From NCBI GenBank assembly GCA_963971305.1, contig OZ020306.1, forward strand, positions 56,394,686-56,458,685: 64,000 nucleotides of DNA, written 5' to 3'. Positions 35,705 through 46,744 of this stretch are shown here, in pieces. Numbering within the stretch: position 1 is the stretch's first letter; every line of letters begins with the position of its first letter. Below the pieces are notes generated by a model that was given only the letters and a program-made list of their open reading frames with translations, had not been told where the DNA came from and made no database searches. The DNA is from Arcuatula senhousia. Lineage: Eukaryota; Mollusca; Bivalvia; Mytilida; Mytilidae. A program made the translations under genes and the position numbers.

Positions 35705-38700
35705 GCAAGTTTTACATTTATAAAAATTAAGCATTATTTTCTTCATTTCCTTTGTACAGTACTGGGGGTGTCACAGCCCCCGCCCCCGGAATACCGAATA
35801 CCATTTAAAAAAGGAAAGAATACCATTAAAAAGACTGGAATACCGAATACTCTAAAGATCATGGCGTACACGTACCAAAAGCCTAAAAATTCGGAACGTC
35901 GTGTACTGCGTACCACACCTTGGCGTACTGAATACCCATTAAAAAGCACCGAATACCATGTACCTTAAGGACTGTGACACCCTCAGTCATGTCAGTACTG
36001 TAGCTCCATTACTTGGTGTCCATTGTCCATAAACATTTTCAAATGTTTACTCCTCTGAGTCACCATAAGTCTAATTAGAACCTACCAAACTTATGCCAGC
36101 AACTAATACATGTAGTTGTGGAAGGAGAGACATACGTATAACTTTCCAGTGGGGTCGGCGTAAACTTTTTTGTATGACTTTGTGGACAACCAAATGCTTT
36201 TAAAGTACAATAGCTAGGCATCTGCTATTTGGTATACAGACAGTTGAGAAAAGCAAAGAGGCACCAATGGGGCATTCTTGTGTCAAAAGCCAGAAAGGGC
36301 AACAACAAAACCAGTAAACACAAACAAGACAAGCACAATGTTATGGTCTACATGTACAGAACACCAAGAGACAAACCATGACTGAACACTGTGATAGTGG
36401 TAAACCACTCTAGGACTAGGAGTGGTAGCCTATAACTTTTTAATTAAACAAAATTGTCTTTAAATTCGTTTTGGAAATTGTTCTGTATAATCATTCCCTC
36501 TAAATGTACATGTAAAAGGAATTTTTGGAAAATCTTCAACTAGAAAAAAGATATTTGTTACATGTATGTCTCTAAAAGTGTTGTACCACTATCATGGTGT
36601 TCAGTCATGGTATGTCTTTAAGTGTACACAACTTTCACCATGCTGTGTGACTCTGACACTGTTTCACTCTTCAGTGACTGTGAACTTACATGTACATGTA
36701 GGTCTTTTTTAAGGCCATAAACTTTTTTGCAAGACTTTTTTGGAAAATGAATTATATTTGGTGCCTACACAACTGTCACACTGCCATGTGACCCTGACCC
36801 CATTTTCATGCTCCAGTGTCTCTGTGAACGTAGGTTTTATTCAGGCTGGAATAATCTATTTAAGACTTTGGTGGAAAATGTATTTCAGCATCTGATATTT
36901 ACATTTAGGATTTTGACGAATTAAATTGGGGTCTTTGCGTCTGCGACCATGTCATCTGACCCTGAACCATTTCTACACTAATTTTGGAAGAGATCCTACA
37001 ACCGATGTTAGGCTTATTGCCCTTTTTCTTGTTTTTTTTTTCCAAATTCTGCACTCATTTTTAACCAATACATGTACATGTGTATCTTTTAAAAACTATA
37101 TGTATACATGTATAATATCTATAAGATATTTGAAAAATTCAAATTGCATTAGGTCATGTAGGTTAAGCACATCAAGATCTACATATTATGTAAAAGGGTC
37201 ATAGTTGGGGATACCCTTTTGGTACACCTTTGCTTCTTATTGTTTTACCCTTGGCTTGTCTGTCAGTCCTGCCAGTTTTCCCAATTATTCATCATTATTG
37301 CAACAGAAGAAGCAAAGGTATACCAAAGGAGGTAATCACACATCATTATACTGAAAAGAAAAAGACAAAATTGGTAGACAAAAATCACTACTACGAAACA
37401 AAACACACGTAACAACTAAACCACATTTAGCAATGTGAACTTAAGTCAAAACCAGAGTAAACTCAGGTGCTCCGGAAGAGTAAGCAGTTAGTGCATGCTA
37501 TAGCATGCCCGTCACAATAGCCAAAGATTGTTTAAGTGTTGGTCAAATCAGGAAAGATACAAATATGTGATATAAAGTAAGGTTTACATCACTTTAATAA
37601 AGCATTATACAGTAATTTTTTAATGTAAATCATGCCATTAAAAAGCATCTTATTTGTTTTTGTAGATCACTCAGCACTTTTGGAGGAAAGGAATTATGAT
37701 GGAAAGGAAGGAGAACGGGCAGTCAGAATAGCTCAGCATCTTCTTATTCCACTGTCAGTGTCTGATAATTATATTATAGACCATGATCTAGATATAGGAA
37801 TGGGGAGTTCCTGTACTCGTGAAATGAAAGATGGTTTAAAAGGAAAAGCAGGTGATACTAGTTTTGGTAAGTACAGTAGCAACCACACTTTGTATGGTTG
37901 TTACTCAATAGGATGTCCTTACGAATCATTTAAATTCTGACGAAATAAAAATTACAACAAAGTTCCACACACTTAATTTTGTTACGCCAGACTCATGTTT
38001 TGTCTATTCAACAAGACTCTTCAGATGCGCTCTATAAAAAAAATTGAAAAAGTCAAACACTATATCCAGATAATGAAGAGCGTTGAACAATTAAACCAAA
38101 AATATCAAACAGGAAAACTAAATTATGATCTGACAGGATCCACCTAAGTCTGGTATAGGCAGAACTTTAAGGTTTAAACAATTTTGAAATTTAAACGGAT
38201 AACATTCTAATATTAATTATGATTTTTATAGGTTGTAGCCGTGGATGGCATGGGAAAAGTGACATATTTGTTGGTGGGACAATACCAATTAGTTTAGTAC
38301 TTACAGATGAACCTTGTGTAGATGACGATGTCTCTGATATTCAATCAATTTCTTCTGTGACAGAGGAAAAATCCCAAGATTTCAGACAGATTATCCCACA
38401 AACAATAGTCTTCTCATTTTTGCAGCGAAAGGAAAAAGGTCAAAATTCAGATCATTTCTTAGTTCCAGGTATAGGAATTTGTAGGAAAACAATTTTTGCA
38501 TACTTTTATGACTGTGAAGAAGACGTTCTTCTCGCCACGGCACCATTAGATATTATTCTTGATAAAAAGTTGAATATGTATGCTGTGGTATTTTTATGGT
38601 TAACTCTAAATTATGAATTGTTCTGCTCTGGAATTACGGATGAAATGAGGAGATTTAAAGCAGATTTTTTTACTAGAGTAGATGATTTTCTTGAGGTTTA

Positions 38701-38851
38701 TAGGAATGAGGTTACGATGCCATGTGACCTGAACAATTCACCAAGTTCACCAAAAGATGAAAGTTCTTGGGCAAACTGTACTAGTGATCAATTGACCGAG
38801 TTCGAAGACAAGCTTGAAACTGAAAGTTTGATCTCCTTGCAAAAGATGTAA
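35326..38851 (+). CDS. Unknown protein with possible PD-(D/E)XK nuclease core, three exons
   Basis: The exons 35326-35704, 37666-37866 and 38232-38851 join in exact phase (1 and 1) to give 399 residues. The start has a good context (AAAATGG), with a TATA-like ATTTTTATACA about 55 bp above. Residues 1-130 look mainly helical. Exon 3 opens with CSRGWHGKSDIFVGG, then an acidic loop, VTEEKS and QIIPQTIVFSFLQRK. D204, E238-x-K240 and Q246 have the order and spacing of D...ExK...Q in PD-(D/E)XK nucleases, and the flanking stretches read as beta strands and a helix. This is motif-level inference. From memory, similar uncharacterised proteins are numerous in bivalves and cnidarians. It may be a host gene or belong to a mobile element. 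No transposase catalytic triad is visible. Confidence 0.72.
35765..35984. mobile_element. MITE with GGGTGTCACAG inverted ends
   Basis: The left end GGGGTGTCACAGCCC and the right end GGACTGTGACACCCTC are inverted repeats. The interior is built from GAATACCGAATACC and GTACTG words. It is about 220 bp long and noncoding. The superfamily is not assigned because the target duplication is unclear. Confidence 0.7.
36250..36345. repeat. Dispersed repeat, family R1, short copy
   Basis: AAGCAAAGAGGCACCAATGG followed by AGAAAGGGCAACAACAAAAC and CAGTAAACACAAACAAGA matches the first half of the copy at 4915. Confidence 0.6.
36361..36626. mobile_element. Foldback element with arms of about 48 bp
   Basis: The arm 36361-36408 contains CCATGACTGAACACTGTGAT and the arm 36579-36626 contains ATCATGGTGTTCAGTCATGG. 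Reverse-complemented, they match over about 48 bp with roughly eight differences, separated by about 170 bp. This would fold into a long hairpin. Confidence 0.7.
37300..37480. repeat. Dispersed repeat, family R1, copy with both ends
   Basis: It starts AGAAGCAAAGGTATACCAAA and ends GAGTAAACTCAGGTGCTCCG, with the CAAA-rich middle. Together with the copy at 9970 it defines both ends of the family. Confidence 0.6.
37666..37866 (+). CDS. Exon 2 of the possible nuclease gene
   Basis: The acceptor TTTGTTTTTGTAG and the donor TTTTG|GTAAGT bound a 201-nt symmetric exon (phase 1 to 1). It encodes DHSALLEERNYDGKEGERAV followed by a helical stretch and GMGSSCTREMKDGLKG. No known motif in this part. Confidence 0.72.
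37940..38205 (+). repeat. Duplicated element, copy 1 (also at 41952-42200)
   Basis: It shares GAAATAAAAATTACAACAAA, GTTCCA.ACA, TTTTG.TACGCC.GAC and ACGGATAA with the copy at 41952-42200 in the same order and strand. It lies in intron 2 of the possible nuclease gene. It is noncoding and likely a DNA-transposon relic. Confidence 0.7.
38232..38851 (+). CDS. Exon 3 of the possible nuclease gene
   Basis: The acceptor GATTTTTATAG precedes 38232. The exon encodes residues 194 (split) to 399, including the GWHGKSDIFV, TEEKS and IVFSFLQRK segments, then FAYFYDCEEDVLL and a hydrophobic helix beginning AVVFLWLTLNYELF. The acidic and serine-rich tail ends LISLQKM. Confidence 0.74.
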
Positions 38852-40000
38852 AGATTAACTACCGGTAGATGCTTTTTTCGTGGAGCGTTTTTCATCTTAA
38901 AAGTTCAAAATGACTTTCTTAGCAGCCTTTTATTCTGTCTCAAAACAAATTCTTCCTGAAACAATCATACATTGCTTTGCAACATTAATAAGAACTTGTG
39001 TACGGGCCATTCTCAAAAAATGTAAATATTTCGAGGTAGGCAAACTTGAATATTAGAATTGCTCACAGAAAGTTTGTAATTTATTATACCCCCCGCAAAC
39101 TAAGTTTGGGGGGGTATATAGGAAACACCCTGTCTGTCTGTCCGTCTTTACCAGAAGGCATATATTGGGTACTACGTATGCCCACTTGGCCCTTATTGGG
39201 TACTTTTTCGCTTGTTGGGTATACCCAATAAGAAAGTACCCAAGAAAACCCATTTTTTGATGGACTAGCGTTATTGGGTATTTTTTTATCAAAGTACCCA
39301 AAAAGAAATTTTTCCAACGGACATGTCCATAATTTGTCCATGAAAGTGTCCATAAATGATTTTTCCATTATTTTATAAGCTCTCTCGGGTCTTTCTAAAC
39401 TGTGTTAAGGTGTTCCGAATGACAACCAATCAAAAATCATATGCCAGATTTATAAATAAAATTGACCAATGAAAACTCGTGTACTATTTTTTGATGTGAC
39501 CACATGGTTTGTACCCAAGAAGAGCTTTATGGATTTATGGTGGACAACTAGCATAACTAGTGAAACTACAGAGGATATATAATCCTTTCAGGTATGACTT
39601 TTTTTTATATGTTCTAGCTGCTACCCTTACCAGGTACATGTATATATGATGCAAATGAATCATGTCAAATTTTCAAACTTTGATAAATATGTGATACATG
39701 TAGGTCTTGACCTTAAATTTCAATTCAATTACCTAAATGTCATAAACATGAAAACTGTAATGAAATTATTATTGAAATTCATTTTTTTTTATTAAATATG
39801 AGCATAAATATTATATGAAAAATTTTAAGAGAGGGAATACTTAAAACAAGAATATAAATTGAGATTTTTCGGAGGGGGGGGGGGGGATCCCAGGCCCCTT
39901 CAGAATATTAATTTGTCCTTGCCTTAATATTGGCATGCAATAAGACCATACCCATATTCAGGGGTGTTCCAGGGACACCCCCTAGAATTGATATCTGGCT

Positions 40001-40598
40001 ATGTACCCAACAACTATATGGTCAGTCCATTGATTATTGGTTTAAATTTGTACCCAACAACTATTCAGACAATCCATTGATTATTGGGTTTGTACCCAAC
40101 AACTATATGGACAATCCATTGATTATTGGGTTTGTACCCAACAATTATATGGACAGTCCATTGATTATTGGGTATGTACCCAACAACTATATGGACAGTT
40201 CATTGATTATTGGGTGTGTACCCAACAACTATATGGATAGTCCATTGATTATTGGGTTTGTACCCAACAATTATATGGACAGTCCATTGATTATTGGGTA
40301 TGTACCCAACAACTATATGGACAGTCCATTGATTATTGGGTTTGTACCCAACAACTATATGGACAGTCCATTGATTATTGGGTTTGTACCCAACAACTAT
40401 TTGGACAGTTCATTGATTATTGGCTTTATACCCAACAACTATATTGACAGTCCATTGATTATTGGGTTTGTACCCAACAACTTTATGGACTGTCCATTGA
40501 TTATTGGGTTCGTACCAAACAACTTTATGGAATATATATTGATTAATTTGTCTGTTCCCAACAACTATATGGACAGTCCATTGATTATTGGGTTTGTA
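40001..40598. repeat. 42-bp satellite array, left block A (about 14 copies)
   Basis: The unit is built of TGATTATTGGGTTTGTACCC and AACAACTATATGGACAGTCC. It contains two palindromes: GGGTATGTACCC (or GGGTTTGTACCC) and TGGACAGTCCA. At 42 bp it keeps frames open (peptide unit NNYMDSPLIIGFVP), hence the long open frames here. Units near the right end are more diverged. Confidence 0.93.
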
Positions 40599-40760
40599 AC
40601 TCTAGTAGGACCTTGTAGGAGTTTTGTCTTTTACAACCTGAAATGCTTGTAAGTTGATAGAAAAACCACTATAACTTCGCTATTTCAAATAATTTTTTTG
40701 TTGAAATTCTGTAAAACTCAACTCCAGGAACAAATTAAACCCCTAAATAGCAAATCTATT

Positions 40761-41238
40761 TTGTACCAAACAACTATATGGACAGTCCATTGATTATTGG
40801 GTGTGTACCCAACAACTATATGGACAGCCCATTGATTATTGGGTATGTACCCAACAACTATATGGACAGTCCATTGATTATTGGGTTTGTACCCAACAAC
40901 TTTATGGACAGTCCATTGATTATAGGGTTTGTACCCAACAACTAATGGACAGTCCATTGATTATTGGGTTTGTACCCAACAACTATATGGACAGTCCATT
41001 GATTATTGGGTTTGTACCCAACAACTATATGGACAGTCCATTGATTATTGGGTTTGTACCCAACAACTATATGGACAGTCCATTGATTATTGGGTTTGTA
41101 CCCAACAACTATATGGACAGTCCATTGATTATTGGGTATGTACCCAACAACTATATGGACAGTCCATTGATTATTGGGTTTGTACCCAACAATTATATGG
41201 ACAGTCCATTGATTATTGGGTTTGTACCCAACAACTAT
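40761..41238. repeat. 42-bp satellite array, left block B (about 11 copies)
   Basis: It has the same unit and orientation as block A, separated from it by a 160-bp nonrepetitive spacer. One copy near 40940 lacks 'TAT' in the ACTATATGG word. The block ends in ACAACTATTTATTATTTGG. Confidence 0.93.
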
Positions 41239-41622
41239 TTATTATTTGGTATATAAAGACTTACTCAATACTATTAATCAGTGTTAACTTTACTAATTTT
41301 TATATAACCACAAAAAATTTGTGGATGTATTATGTTTTAATGCTGTCGTCTGTTAACTAACTTTATAGTGTTTCCACAATAACTTTAGTTCCAGTTAACC
41401 GATTGCTATGAATTTGACAATGATGTTTCTTACTATAAATAAAATGATGAATAGTATTGATTTTGGGGGTCCCCCATTTTTTGTTTAGAAATCATGGAAA
41501 TTAGGGACCAAAAATACTACTTTTTTATTTTTATTGTTGTATTGTTTACCAGGTCCAATAATGCCTAAAAGCAGAGAAGATGTGTTACAGTTGTTAAAAA
41601 ACAGGAGATAGATTCCTGCTTC

Positions 41623-44477
41623 ATGGGTAAGTATTTATACTTATAAGAAATAATCATTCGTGTTTAGTTGCAGTGTACATGGTGTAGTAGGTAAACAAAT
41701 GTAAATCTGTACATTACACTATGTATTTAAACTGCCTTCTCAAAGATGTTTATTTGAAATATATTGTTTAAGTGTTTTTGGTAACATCCCATTTTGTCTT
41801 CTCTCAAAAATTGATAATGTCTCTACTCTCTATAGAGCCAGCATGATTTTAGGAAAGACTGCTACTTCAAATACTTGTCAATAAAAACAGGATAAACATG
41901 TTTAAAACTTGCAAACTTGGAAAGAAAATCCAGTGTTTGATGTTTTGTATTTTTGAAATAAAAATTACAACAAAGTTCCAGACAATAAATTTTGCTACGC
42001 CTGACGCCCATTTCGTCTATTAAAGACTCATCAGAGGGGTTCTACCAAAATATTTGAAAAGCCAAACATTGTATCCAAATCACGAAGAGCATTGAGCAAT
42101 AAACCAAAAAATATTGAAATAGGACACCAAAATAAGACTAAGATCAAGCTATGTTTGGGGTAGGGAGAAACTTAGGGTTTAGATGGCTTGAAATTTTAAC
42201 GGATAATTTAGCTACTCCAACTAAAAATTTCAATTGTCAAATTCATTCATGCTGGCAACTTAAAACGATAGGTATCTGCTTCAGAAACAGGAAAATATAA
42301 TTTTTATTTCGAAAACTTTAAAATTGCAAGGAATACAGAATTGTTAAAAAAAAATGAAAATTTTCACTTCCTGTACAATTTATTCATTTCCGGTCAGTCG
42401 AATTTTTCCTCCCTTTCCTCATAATGGATTTAAACTGTATCCCGAAATTAAATGACCTAGAGTTACCACGCTTTAGCCATTGTTAACAATAAAATTTCAC
42501 AAAATTTCTTTAAAAAGTAGATAAAATAGCAAAACACACCAAATTTAAATTTTGCATGCATCAATGTGCATTCATCAAATAATTTGAAACTTGATATTTT
42601 GACAGAAATTGCACAGATAAATACGAGGGATACCACTTCTCATTTCATCTACGTTAGGGTCACCATTAATTTAAGAAGTGAAATATACACAAAATAACAA
42701 ATCTCTTAATGAAGTGTTTTGTTGGAGTAGCTAGATAATTTATAGCTTTGGTGTATTCGTCCGGAGCGGATTAGTTTCTTCGACGTGGAACATTTTCTTG
42801 CTATCAAAAGACCTAATTTACAGCCCAGAAACTGTATCAGGCAGTACATGTATTTAAATTTTGTTAAGGATGTACAATATTATGAAATTATTTGTAGGGG
42901 GGTTGTAAAAATGAATTTAAAACAATTGCGTCAATTAAATTGTTAAAAATTTTTTTATATTAAATACACACAGAAGGACAAAAAAACCTCAGCAAGTTAA
43001 TTTTAAGTTGCAAACACTATAGCTACTTAAGGTCTGCTTCTGTCTTATGTTTGAAAGATTTTATTCTTTTTATTATTTAGATATAGCTGCAAAGATGTTA
43101 GAGCAGGGCCAAGATGAGGACACACCACCAGATATATATGACTGTAAGTACATTTAAGTGGAGTTAAGGTGAACCACCTCTATTTCAACATCAAGTCAGG
43201 ATGCAAGTGCCCAAGGAGAGAAATTGGGACAAAATAAGTCCTGAAATAAGAGCTGCTTTACAATTTCTGTCGCACCATAAAAATATGCCGGGTGTATCTT
43301 ATTATTGTAAAAATTGTAAAACAATAATTGTACAGCTTTATAATGTATGAAAAAAGCTTAAATCTGCCTCAAGCATGCTTACTATATTCAGTTTTGATTG
43401 GTTTGTACATGCAGCCCTCATGGTTTGTCAAAGTTTTAGATCTGAAGAAATTTACATGGCAACAGAATATTAAAGCTGCTTTAGGCACAGACCATTTTAT
43501 TTTCTGGGGGAGGTGGGCAGGAAATTTCTTGGCTGATTTTTGTAATAAAAAATAATCTGCATGCATGGCCAGCAACTTGGTCGAAAAAAAATATAATCAT
43601 GCTTCAATATTGGCAATTGGGAAAAAAAAATTTGAAACAAAATCTTCTTGCTTAGTACACAGAAAAAATAGCTACAGATGTTTTCATCCGTAAACATGTT
43701 TTCATTTATAAACTATCCATATTTCATTTGTAAATGTACAGATAAATACGGAAAAATCAAGCACTTTCTGGCCCTTTAAATAGTTGGCTGAGTGTGCTTC
43801 CATGCACCCAGCCAACTTCCTGTTACCAAAAAAAATATCATTGATCAACATGATAAAAAAAGAATGGAAGTCTCTACATATTTAGGGCTTCACCCAATAA
43901 TATACATGCATGATATTATAATGTTTTTTGCCTTTAAAAAATTGTCATACATAAATTTTTTAGGGATTGAAGATCCAGAAGTTGATCAAGATGTTGAAGA
44001 AACTGGGAAGAAAAGAACAAATAGTGGTTGGTTTATTCTCTTGCCTGTAACAATTAACATTGGTAGCATATTTATATACAGATATTAGTATATTCGATAC
44101 ATAATATAATATTCTATTTGAAAAAATGAGAAAAGCAATGCAACAGTCCACTATTACTTACTATATAATAAAAACTCTTAGAATGCATAAAATATTTGGA
44201 TGTCTCTTAGAAACAGGTCAAAATAAAAGGTGTACTTAGCATATATTTTCTCATGCAAATTTAGGTCATATTTTTTCTTACAGCAGCAACAAGAGTGAAA
44301 TGGAGTTCAGATGAAACGAAAGAGCTTTTGGAAATTTTTAAAGAAAATCTAGAGACTGGAGTTACACCAGGGGTTGATCAGTGTACTAAAGCCATCAAAA
44401 ATAGCCAATTCCTTAAAGAAAGATCTTGGGAAACTATTAAGAAAAAAGTTTGGAACTTAATCAAAAAAAGAAAATGA
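41623..44477 (+). CDS. Small SANT/Myb-like domain protein, four exons (predicted)
   Basis: Proposed exons are 41553-41626 (coding from ATG at 41623), 43081-43143, 43964-44023 and 44284-44477; all phases are 1 and the sum is 321 nt, 106 residues. The first exon leaves only ATGG in coding, so the start codon sits at the splice junction (TTCATGG|GTAAGT). An acidic N-terminal part is followed by a SANT/Myb-like domain (about residues 44-105) with VKWSSDETKELLEIF, PGVDQCTKAI and RSWETIKKKVWNLIKKRK. This form, with a PG-D-C helix, is seen at the C-terminus of uncharacterised fish and invertebrate proteins, probably DNA-binding. AATAAA at 44492 follows the stop. The third donor (A|GTGGTT) is weak. 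The gene may be a remnant of a longer one or belong to the surrounding mobile DNA. Confidence 0.5.
41952..42200 (+). repeat. Duplicated element, copy 2 (also at 37940-38205)
   Basis: The order GAAATAAAAATTACAACAAA, GTTCCAGACA, TTTTGCTACGCCTGACGCCC, GACTCATCAGAGG and AACGGATAATTTAG matches copy 1. It lies in the first predicted intron of the SANT gene. Confidence 0.7.
44284..44477 (+). CDS. SANT/Myb-like domain exon
   Basis: The acceptor TTTTTTCTTACAG precedes 44284. A NAGNAG site (CAGCAG) allows either 44284 or 44287; the former keeps the proposed frame. This exon encodes the whole domain from TRVKWSSDE to the lysine-rich end and the TGA stop, and is the best-supported part of the gene. Confidence 0.65.
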
Positions 44478-44532
44478 ACAATATCTGTTAAAATAAAATG
44501 AAACCCAGAATATCAACTGAAGTTCATGCTTT

Positions 44533-45695
44533 TTGTCTCGCCTTTGACGAATGTCGAAAAGGCAAGATTTAGGTATGGTGTTTTCGGGGGCGGCGGCTTA
44601 CACAATGTTTAAAATTTTTGCTTATGTCTGTTTCATGGTAACAAATTATGGTACATCATTGATATTTGGTATGCAGTTGCATTAGCATCAGTCAAATCAA
44701 TTTCCTCATCGATTTTTATCTCGCCTGCAAAGCAGAGCGGGACATAGGTGTTACTCACAGGATAACTCACAGGATGTTCTCACAGTTACTTTACCCACGG
44801 CGGCGTTAACTTTTAAGTTAAGGTTTTATGAGCACCTCCATATTTCAAGAGCTATAAGTCCTAGGTTAATGAAACTTGGTATGCATATGCCTCAGTAGTA
44901 TCTTAGCACATCTTTTGACCTTGACCTTGATTTTCAGGTTGAGTGACTTTGACAATTTCCAATACATATAATAACAATGTTAAGGTTTTATGAGCACCTC
45001 CATATCTCAAGAATTATAAGTCCTAGGTTGATGAAACTTGGTATGCATATGCTCTAGTAGTAGCTTAGCATAAATGCATCCCCATCTTTTGACCTTGACC
45101 TTGATTCTGGTTGATTGACTTTGACAATTTTCAATGCATATAATAGCAATGTTAAGGTTTTATGAGCACATCCATATCTCAAGAACTATAAGTCCTAGGT
45201 TAATGAAACAATGAAACTTCGTATGCATGTGCCCCAATAGTAGCTTAGCATATTTGCATCCTCATCTTTCAACCTTGATCTTGATTTTCTGGTTGAGTGA
45301 CTTTGACCATTTTCAATAACATATAATAGCAATGTTAAGGTTTATTGAGCACCTCCGTATCTCAAGAACTATAGGTCCTAGGTTGATGAAACTTGGTATG
45401 CATATGCCCCAGTAGTAGATTGGCACAGTTGCATCCCCATCTTTTCACCCTGATATTGATTTTACGGTTGAGTGACTTCGACAATTTTCAATGCAAATAA
45501 TAACAGTGTTAATGTTTTATGAGAACCTCCATATCTCAAGAACTATAGGTCCTAGGTTGATGAATCATCATATACATATGCCTCAGTAGTAGCTTAGCAC
45601 AGTTGCAGCCCCATCTTTTGACTTTGACCTTGATTTTCTGGTTGAGTGACTGACAATTTTTAATACTTATAATAGCAATGTTAAGGTTTTATGGT
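44533..45695 (+). mobile_element. Two HINE-like heads and a tandem core (period about 170 bp)
   Basis: One head hairpin (GTCTCGCCTTTGACGAATG with GTCGAAAAGGCAAGA) lies at 44537-44570, and a second (TCTCGCCTGCAAAGCAGAGC) at 44719-44750. Then follow about five core units starting GTTAAGGTTTTATGAGCACC at about 44818, 44980, 45150, 45338 and 45512. The second element looks inserted into or next to the first. No tail hairpin was clearly seen. Confidence 0.65.
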
Positions 45696-46744
45696 CCATA
45701 TTTAATGAAAGGATCTGGAGTAAATGAACAGAGACCACAACACAAATGTTAACTCCAACAGAATTATTTTTATGAACTGTTTGGCCCTTTTGGAAATTTA
45801 TTCCTCATCAGCAGCACTAAAACTCAAAACAAAACTACGATGAAAGGGCACTTATCTTTAGGGTTTAGTTTTTCAGACTTCCTTGAAAGGAAAAAAAACA
45901 CCATTTAAATTCTTCTCTAAATACATTGTAGTAGATAAATGAATAGATGAGGAATAATTGTATGCGACACAACCTACATAACCTACAGCAATTTTAAAAT
46001 CCACTATGGTACTAGATTTAAAAATATATAATGTGTATGATTTTAAACCAGTCCTAAAATTTAAAACAAAGACCTCTTTTTGACTTTGACAAGTATCAAC
46101 AAACACAGAGTCCATGAGTACAAACATATGGTTCTATAGAAATTCCTGGCTTAGGTCATGCTCGTATGAAATACAGTGGGTTTCAACTAATTTATTTGGC
46201 CCAACCTTACTTCTGTTGGTAATATCAAAGCACAGAAATAACGCACAGCAAAAATCAAATCAATAGAAGTTCAATTCAATAGAAAATAAAGAGATGTGGA
46301 ATAAGTGTACGTGACACACGACAACAAGAAAAAATGGGACATAAAAGAGCTCTCTTGAGAAAGCCTCTAGCAGAATAAAATGAAATTATTATAAATAATT
46401 TCATTCTGTCACACTTTGTATTTACTCATGACTCAGCTACTATTATATCTATGTTGCCGATATTTAGTAACAAGCTTTATAAGACATGGGGCATTGTGGG
46501 ATACATTTGTAGGTCCTTCAGCCATCTACTTCCTGTTTACCTAAAAACTTGGCAATTATGTTGCTGATAAATAATCTTAATATGGACAAGATGTGTTGTA
46601 TATAACACTTTCCATCACTGTTTGCACTTTGGGTATACTGTTTTATTTGTGTTCATCAGAGCTTTTTGGATACCGTTACTGGTTAATTAATATGGTAGTT
46701 GTGAAAGTAGGGTATTACAAATGAGCATTGGCTCACATATTTCT

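Larger units (their letters stand above)
35705..37665 (+). other. Intron 1 of the possible nuclease gene (GC-AG)
   Basis: It holds a MITE (35765-35984), an R1 copy (36250-36345), a foldback (36361-36626), degenerate units of about 160 bp containing GCATCTG.TATTT and CATGTGACCCTGACCC (36150-36970), and another R1 copy (37300-37480). No exon was recognised. Confidence 0.6.

Noticed and set aside
39930..41360. Long open frames with repeated NNYMDSPLIIGFVP or CTQQLYGQSIDYW peptides
   Set aside because: They are the 42-bp satellite read in different frames. Open frames occur in several frames and on both strands because the period is divisible by three and the unit has few stops. No start context, splice sites or domain support coding.
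43328..44151. Open frames overlapping the SANT-gene introns, including an LLPVTINIGSIFIYRY extension after exon 43964
   Set aside because: Extending past 44023 gives hydrophobic intron sequence ending at a stop. Splicing at the weak GT at 44024 joins the SANT exon in frame and is more sensible, though not proved.
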